Assembly (NCBI GenBank): GCA_018903015.1 | Contig: JAHIPR010000175.1 | Span: 1 to 10,253, forward strand | Reading direction: 5' to 3' | Origin: a bacterium | GTDB taxonomy: Bacteria > Atribacterota > JS1 > SB-45 > 34-128 | Length of the DNA stretch: 10,253 nucleotides | In this document: positions 5,901-10,253 of the stretch, in pieces | How the letters are laid out: the number at the start of each line of letters is the position of its first letter | Position numbering within the stretch: the stretch's first letter is position 1 | Position numbers and translations under genes: made by a program | Notes under the pieces: generated by a model | The model's input: the letters and a program-made list of their open reading frames with translations, nothing else | Told to the model about the DNA's origin: nothing | Databases searched by the model: none

Positions 5901-7148
5901 TTATAAAACATCCAAATCTGTTTTATAGGCACCAACTAACTTCGCCAAGGCGGAGACTTCCTCGGGATGGGCAAACAAAGCACAGGGCATACCTTCGGTT
6001 TCCAGCAGGTGTTCATTCTTGCATATCTCTTTAAAGAGGGGGCTGGCCAGTCCTTCCCGTAAAGTTGAATTGGAAAGGTTATGGGTAGCAATATTAGATA
6101 CCGGGCAGGGAGTAAGATCTCCTGCTGGAGTAACATGGGCAAAACCCCTTCCTGCTGACACACATCCTCCGAAATATTCTTCATCGCCTGGGGAGTGGAT
6201 TATAAAAATAGGTTTGGTTGAACGGAATTTAAGGACTTGTGCTCTAAATTCTCTTCTTTCTTCTGGTTTAAGCAGGAGAGAGTGATCATACGATTCAGAT
6301 GGAGTCATATCCAGATAAGATTTCGGGGAATGATTTGTTGACTCCATTTTTGGCTGGGGCAGAGGTGTCTGAGGAATATATTCAACCAGAAAGAGTATTC
6401 TTATATTCTGTTTAATTAGATTATCGATATTTTCAGGATTCATCCAATACTTAAAGTTCATCCGGGTAATAGTGGTAGATATTCCTGTAGGTACACCTAT
6501 TTGGTCAAGGTTTTTTATTGTATTTAAAGCTTTTTCATAGACTCCAGTCCCTCTTCTTTTATTAGTAGATTCAGGGCTTCCTTCTATACTCACGATAATT
6601 GCCAGGTTGGTTGAGCGTTTTAAGAGGCTATAATCAGCCTCGGTAAGGGCAGTTCCATTGGTAAAAATTACAAAGGATTGGCCTTTAAATTCTCCGCAAA
6701 GCTCTATTAATCCAGGGAATAAAAAGGGTTCTCCACCGGCAATTATATTAACGAATATTCCCAGTTCACCGGCTTCTTTTATGACTTTTTGCCATTGTTC
6801 ACAATTTAGCGGAGTTTTGGCTGGAGTTTCAGTTTCTGAACTTTTACGCCTCTTGATATTGCCAGCAGCTGAGGCATAACACCCCTCACAATTAAGATTG
6901 CAGCGGGGAGTAATACTTATGATTAAGGTCGAGGGTACCTGCAATCCGTTTTCTAATTCTTTCTCCCGGGTTTGTTGGGCATTGGTGTATGCCTGATAAA
7001 GAGGGAAAAAACTTTTAAGATAACGAGGGTGCTGAAGAATCCAGGAGATTAATTTTTTCCCTATATTCGGATTTATTTTATTAAGAGTATCTTTAAGTAT
7101 TTTTAAATTCCCCTTCTTAAGATTCTTTCCGATCATTTTTAAATCCAT
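5901..7148 (-). CDS. Radical SAM protein with SPASM-like C-terminal cysteines
   Basis: A 415-residue radical S-adenosylmethionine enzyme. The SAM-cluster motif is CNLNCEGC (Cys83, Cys87, Cys90) followed by Tyr91. GGEPF (138-142) contacts SAM, and strands such as FVIFTNGTAL and LAIIVSIEGSP (Glu189) follow the partial TIM barrel. The C-terminal part holds Cys329 (GGCVSAGRG), Cys348 (GDLTPCPVSN), Cys376 and Cys389, the spacing of an auxiliary Fe-S domain of the SPASM/Twitch type. Residues 1-75 form a helical lead-in. Residues 262-290, rich in Pro, Ser and Thr, look like an added loop. Such proteins modify peptides, cofactors or enzymes; no precursor peptide or partner is seen here, so the substrate is open. 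The ATG at 7148 has AAGGG about eight bases upstream. A good promoter lies at 7264-7292, so it seems to be transcribed alone. Confidence 0.88.
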   Translation of the reverse strand: MDLKMIGKNLKKGNLKILKDTLNKINPNIGKKLISWILQHPRYLKSFFPLYQAYTNAQQTREKELENGLQVPSTLIISITPRCNLNCEGCYASAAGNIKRRKSSETETPAKTPLNCEQWQKVIKEAGELGIFVNIIAGGEPFLFPGLIELCGEFKGQSFVIFTNGTALTEADYSLLKRSTNLAIIVSIEGSPESTNKRRGTGVYEKALNTIKNLDQIGVPTGISTTITRMNFKYWMNPENIDNLIKQNIRILFLVEYIPQTPLPQPKMESTNHSPKSYLDMTPSESYDHSLLLKPEERREFRAQVLKFRSTKPIFIIHSPGDEEYFGGCVSAGRGFAHVTPAGDLTPCPVSNIATHNLSNSTLREGLASPLFKEICKNEHLLETEGMPCALFAHPEEVSALAKLVGAYKTDLDVL

Positions 7149-7263
7149 TTTTTATTACCCTTATTTAAAATTCACATATAATTCACAGTCTCTTTAAAAA
7201 TTTTTAAGTTACATTTTTGAAGCTACTTGGAGAATAACTATGGTTCAGGAAAAATTTGTATAA

Positions 7264-7292
7264 ATTATACTTGATATTTTAAATAGAATCAA
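7264..7292 (-). promoter_or_regulatory. Sigma70-type promoter of the radical SAM gene
   Basis: On the minus strand TTGATT (7287-7292) and a perfect TATAAT (7264-7269) are separated by exactly 17 bases. Transcription would begin near 7257, leaving a leader of roughly 110 bases before the ATG at 7148. I see no clear riboswitch fold in that leader. Confidence 0.65.
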
Positions 7293-7304
7293 ATAAATTA
7301 GGAA

Positions 7305-7330
7305 AGTAAAGACTTGGAGTAAAGACTTGG
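7305..7330. repeat. 13-base tandem duplication at the palindrome border
   Basis: AGTAAAGACTTGG occurs twice in direct succession (7305-7317 and 7318-7330). The second copy runs into the left arm of the palindrome at 7321-7399. Confidence 0.85.
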
Positions 7331-7399
7331 GGTCAAATCTTTATTCTTGACAGTTAATTTAATTATATGTCAAGAATAAAGATTTGACCCCAAGTCTTT
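7321..7399. repeat. Perfect 32-base-arm palindromic element
   Basis: The left arm (7321-7352, beginning AAAGACTTGGGGTCAAATCT) and right arm (7368-7399) are exact reverse complements over 32 bases, around a 15-base A/T loop (7353-7367). The inner arm sequence recurs at 1603-1628 and a related shorter palindrome lies at 450-495. Such structures fit REP/REPIN-like elements mobilised in trans by IS200-like RAYT transposases, but no such transposase is in the window. It lies between the end of the dodecin frame and the radical SAM promoter and could also stop transcription from the dodecin side. Confidence 0.9.
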
Positions 7400-7437
7400 G
7401 AGAGTTGGTATTTTTTAACAATATTTGCTAATGATTC

Positions 7438-7644
7438 CTACTTTTTATATTTAAATGAAATATCTAATTTTGTCCTAAAAGTTAACTTAGCATCTTTCTC
7501 TACTTTGATATCAAGCTTATTTACTTCGGCTATCCTAATTTCCTCAATCGATTTAGAAGCAGTCTCTAATGCAACTCTTGCTGCGTCCTCCCATGATTTT
7601 TCACTGGCACCTACAATTTCGACAACTTTGTATACGCTTTCCGT
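7438..7644 (-). CDS. Dodecin-family small protein, start codon ACG or mutated
   Basis: An unbroken frame encodes 68 residues of a dodecin: ESVYKVVEIVGASEKSWEDA, then ALETASKSIEEIRIAEV and KLTFRTKLDISFKYKK. Dodecins are about 65-75-residue proteins that assemble into hollow dodecamers, storing flavin or other ligands in the cytoplasm. The whole domain is present. The position of the flavin-stacking Trp in haloarchaeal, mycobacterial and Thermus dodecins (WAEV/WFEV) is Ile38 here (RIAEV), as in a SWEDA-type subgroup with a less clear ligand. The codon where ATG is expected is ACG (7642-7644), with AGAAGG six bases upstream. No ATG, GTG or TTG occurs in this frame between the upstream TAA and the stop. 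Either ACG is used inefficiently, the gene has just lost its start, or the base is a sequence error. Confidence 0.8.
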   Translation of the reverse strand, partial: TESVYKVVEIVGASEKSWEDAARVALETASKSIEEIRIAEVNKLDIKVEKDAKLTFRTKLDISFKYKK

Positions 7645-7650
7645 TTCACA

Positions 7651-7656
7651 CCTTCT
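7651..7656 (-). promoter_or_regulatory. Ribosome binding site before the dodecin ACG codon
   Basis: On the minus strand AGAAGG (continuing TGTGAA) stands six bases before the ACG at 7644, a normal distance. It supports that codon as the original start. Confidence 0.5.
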
Positions 7657-7712
7657 ATTAAATATTAATTTTTATTCACTTTATCAAATATTTAAACAAT
7701 AGTTGATCTTGT

Positions 7713-7847
7713 TTATCTGTTTCGATATAAAAATACATTAGATAAGGAAAAACAAAAAGAAGTCAGTTTATAATTCGGGTCATTACATTTCCTGCGGTCT
7801 TCCTCTGATCTTCGTTCTTTTCCGGAACGCCGCTCTTTCTTTTCCAT
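7713..7847 (-). CDS. Small arginine-rich ORF, hypothetical
   Basis: A 44-codon frame starts 18 bases after the stop of the sensor gene. Its first half is MEKKERRSGKERRSEEDRRK, with a repeated (E/D)RRSxxxRR pattern. I recall similar ERRSGxDRR stretches at the ends of many bacterial signalling proteins. The second half (CNDPNYKLTSFCFSLSNVFL) is unremarkable and may be noise after the motif. It could be a real small gene in the sensor operon or the former tail of the sensor, cut off by a stop or frameshift. The ribosome site is weak (no clear AGGAG upstream of 7847). It would be co-transcribed with the sensor gene. Confidence 0.35.
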   Translation of the reverse strand: MEKKERRSGKERRSEEDRRKCNDPNYKLTSFCFSLSNVFLYRNR

Positions 7848-7864
7848 AAGATTTTCTACTTCGT

Positions 7865-10253
7865 TTACTCAAATTTAAATTCTTTCTCTTTGAAGAGCTT
7901 AAGGCAAACATCTACCACCCCCGGGTCATAGAAGATGCCTTTGTTTTGAGAGATTTCTTCCAAGGCTGCATCTATGCCCAATGCCGGTCGATAAGGACGG
8001 AAGGAAGACATTGCTTCTACTACATCAACTACCCCTATGATTTTGGCTTCCAGTAGAATCTTATCAGCCCTTAACCCATTAGGATAACCTGAACCATTTA
8101 GCCTTTCGTGATGTTGAAGGACAATTTGAGCTATAGGATAGGAAAAATCAATGGATTTTAAGATATCATACCCTATTTGGGAATGTCCTTTTATTAGACT
8201 AAATTCTATATCAGTTAACTTGGTGGGCTTACTCAAGATTTCAGTGGGCAGTCCGATCTTCCCGATATCATGGATTAAAGAGGCTATCCTTATCCCTTCA
8301 ATCTTATCTTCAGGAAGTTCCATCTCTTGGGCAATACGAATGGCTAACTGATAGACTCTATGCTGGTGGCCGGAGGTATAGGGGTCTTTGACCTCTATTA
8401 TCTTGGACATAGTGTCGAGGGCTGCATCCATGGTCTTTTTGAGTTTCTGATAGCTTTGCTGGAGTTCTTCTTCTGACTTTTTCTGTACAGTGATATCTTT
8501 AGACAGACTAATAACACCAGTAATTTTGCCTTCTTTATCTTTGTAAGGCACCTTATCGGTAATTAACCATCTTGTTCCGTCAGGTGTTGTATAAGGTTCG
8601 ACGATATTCCTTTTTGCTTTTCCGGAAATAATAACTTCCTTATCGTCTTTTCTCATATTCTCAGCCTGTTCCTCAGGAAAAAGTTCTTCTGTAGTCTTGC
8701 CTACTAGATCTTTTACTGGCATCTTTAATGAATCAGCCAGAATCTTGTTTGCCCGGATAATTCTACCTTCTACATCTTTATAAAAAATTATAGCAGGTAC
8801 TGAATCTAAAATTATTTGCAGTTCGTCTTTTGCATTTTTCAAATTTTCCTCTGAATGTTTGCTCTCGGTGATGTCCCTGAATATCCCCACGGCAGAAACG
8901 AATTTGCCATCCTTGAATATGCCATTTCCTCTGCCCTCTACATTGATTTCCTTCCCGCTCTTAGAAATGAAAACCGTTTCAAAACTAACGCTTCTTCCCC
9001 TTGCGACTTCTTGCAGCAGCCCACTGATCTGTGGTATTTTGTCCTCACGAATTATATCGGTCACCCGCAGACCCTTCGCATCTTCCTGCGAGTATTCCAG
9101 GGTCGCCAACCATTTCTTGTTCACCGCCAGTATCTTCCCGGCAGGGTTTGCGATTTGGATGAGATCATTGGCATTGTTGAACAAGGTGAAATACCGCTCT
9201 TCGCTGGCACACAGCGCCTCCTCCGCCTGCTTGCGCTCGGAGATATCTATTAAAGAAGCTATACTCTTTTTGGTACTGGGTATTATTCCTATTTTTAAGA
9301 ATATATTTTTCATATTACCTTTTTTATCTATTAAACGAAATTCATATTCGGTTGGAGGTTTTTCTCCGACTTTTCTCCTTGCGGTATGATACTCGTCCAT
9401 CATTTTTAAATCTTCTAGAATGACAAAATCCGTCCATTTCATCTTATTTTCAATTTCTTCCTTAGAATATCCGCTCAGTTTCTCAGATTGTGCATTTGCC
9501 ATAGAAATTGTTTTGTCTTCTTCTATAATTATCACAGCAGTACCAGTATTTTCAAATATGGTTCGGTATTTCTCTTCTGATTCTACCAGGGTCTTCTCTG
9601 CCTGTTTGCGTTCAGTTATTTCTTTTTGAACCTCTTCAAATAATCGAGCATTCTCCAAAGCGATCGCAGCTGCATTGACTAAAGGTTGTAATTTTTTAAT
9701 ATCATTTTTAACAAATTTACCTGGGGTATCACCATCCAAGTTCAATAATCCTACAACTTTATTGCCTAAACAGACGGGTATAGACAAAAATGATCTTATC
9801 CAGCTGGTTTCCTTAAAAATAATCCAACGGGTATCCTTATAAGTATCGGTAATTAGCAGGGGTTTTGCTAATTTAATCACTTCTTTATACAGAGAAAGTT
9901 TATCCACTGGATAGGTAAAATTATTTACAAATTTTTTACTACCATATTTATTGTATCCCACTGAATGAACATTATATAATCCTCCTTTTTCAATAAGGGA
10001 AACGTTACAGGCAGAATAAGGGACAAGACGTTTTACTTGTCGAAACACCTCCTCTAATACATCTGAGAGGCTGAGTTTTGAGGTAAGAATAAGAGCAACT
10101 TTAGCTAATGTCTCTGCCTTTAAATGTTGCTCCCGTTCCTTTTTTAGTAATGATTTTCGTTTCTTTTCGGCTCTCTTGCGTTCGGTGATATCACGGATAT
10201 AAACTATAAGTCTAGGTTTATTTCCAATGTTGATAAGCTTGGTAGCAATTTCC
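7865..10253 (-). CDS. GAF-PAS-PAS-PAS-HD-GYP sensor phosphodiesterase, N-terminus outside window
   Basis: The frame is open to the window edge, so about 795 residues are visible and the start is missing; a GTG at 10048 is internal. Numbering from the edge: end of a PAS/PAC (1-28, VYIRDITERKRAEK), a coiled linker (25-55), a GAF domain (about 57-205, SIPVCLGNKVVGLLNLD), PAS (about 220-340), PAS (345-465), PAS (473-595) and HD-GYP (610-785). The HD-GYP part is complete: SGHQHRV, LIHDIGKIG (His661, Asp662), IKGHSQIG and HHERLNGSGYP (714-724). Such domains hydrolyse cyclic di-GMP, so this looks like a cytoplasmic multi-input c-di-GMP phosphodiesterase. There is no GGDEF or membrane segment in view. 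The PAS at 338-463 is encoded by DNA of about 50% GC against about 26% in the adjoining 60-base stretches. Linkers of the ITERKQAE type repeat between modules. Confidence 0.92.
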   Translation of the reverse strand, partial: EIATKLINIGNKPRLIVYIRDITERKRAEKKRKSLLKKEREQHLKAETLAKVALILTSKLSLSDVLEEVFRQVKRLVPYSACNVSLIEKGGLYNVHSVGYNKYGSKKFVNNFTYPVDKLSLYKEVIKLAKPLLITDTYKDTRWIIFKETSWIRSFLSIPVCLGNKVVGLLNLDGDTPGKFVKNDIKKLQPLVNAAAIALENARLFEEVQKEITERKQAEKTLVESEEKYRTIFENTGTAVIIIEEDKTISMANAQSEKLSGYSKEEIENKMKWTDFVILEDLKMMDEYHTARRKVGEKPPTEYEFRLIDKKGNMKNIFLKIGIIPSTKKSIASLIDISERKQAEEALCASEERYFTLFNNANDLIQIANPAGKILAVNKKWLATLEYSQEDAKGLRVTDIIREDKIPQISGLLQEVARGRSVSFETVFISKSGKEINVEGRGNGIFKDGKFVSAVGIFRDITESKHSEENLKNAKDELQIILDSVPAIIFYKDVEGRIIRANKILADSLKMPVKDLVGKTTEELFPEEQAENMRKDDKEVIISGKAKRNIVEPYTTPDGTRWLITDKVPYKDKEGKITGVISLSKDITVQKKSEEELQQSYQKLKKTMDAALDTMSKIIEVKDPYTSGHQHRVYQLAIRIAQEMELPEDKIEGIRIASLIHDIGKIGLPTEILSKPTKLTDIEFSLIKGHSQIGYDILKSIDFSYPIAQIVLQHHERLNGSGYPNGLRADKILLEAKIIGVVDVVEAMSSFRPYRPALGIDAALEEISQNKGIFYDPGVVDVCLKLFKEKEFKFE

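Noticed and set aside
7658..7686. Possible promoter TTGATA-17-TATTTA (minus) before dodecin
   Set aside because: The -10 box matches at only three positions, and transcription would start inside or after the ribosome site.
8855..9389. Long plus-strand open frames opposite the PAS-coding region
   Set aside because: They mirror the minus-strand sensor gene, show no recognisable domain and lack a ribosome site. The GC-rich block makes chance antisense frames longer.
10048..10048. GTG as the start of the sensor gene
   Set aside because: The frame stays open to the window edge and the upstream residues form a PAS/PAC end and coiled linker, so the real start is outside.
1..10253. CRISPR array, tRNA/rRNA gene, toxin-antitoxin or multi-gene defence system
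   Set aside because: I saw no regularly spaced repeats, no tRNA or rRNA signature and no gene pair of such types. The window does not support a new multi-gene system.

Overview
The window is AT-rich DNA from a bacterium, probably a deep-branching anaerobe known mainly from metagenomes. The hints are a low-GC background, a GAF/PAS/HD-GYP sensor, a SPASM-type radical SAM enzyme, a secreted patatin and many small palindromic repeats. A decayed gene ends in what looks like an outer-membrane barrel C-terminus, which suggests two membranes. No gene fixes the phylum, so the taxonomy is only a guess.

Left part (1-2600), all genes on the minus strand: a small VOC metalloprotein, a DsrE-like protein, two overlapping gene remnants (the C-terminus of an AlkD-like DNA glycosylase and a frameshifted DUF362-like C-terminus), and an intact HAD hydrolase with its own promoter. 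Palindromic repeats lie between the first two genes and exactly at the cut end of the AlkD remnant.

Middle part (2600-5900): a stop-ridden transposase tail on the plus strand, then an intact signal-peptide-bearing patatin phospholipase. After it comes a decayed plus-strand gene that reads as alkaline-phosphatase-superfamily sequence followed by a beta-barrel end. About 780 bp with no gene follow, holding copies of a second dispersed repeat family.

Right part (5900-10253), all minus strand: a radical SAM/SPASM protein with a good sigma70-type promoter, a perfect 32-bp-arm palindrome, and a complete dodecin frame with no canonical start codon (ACG stands where ATG is expected). Then come a tiny arginine-rich ORF and a large multidomain c-di-GMP phosphodiesterase-type sensor whose N-terminus runs off the window. 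One PAS module of this sensor is much more GC-rich than its surroundings.

The genes do not form one pathway. The theme is erosion: at least four gene remnants and several repeats sit between unrelated intact genes. I see no multi-gene defence or mobile system. The best leads are the repeat families, the start-less dodecin and the mosaic PAS module.
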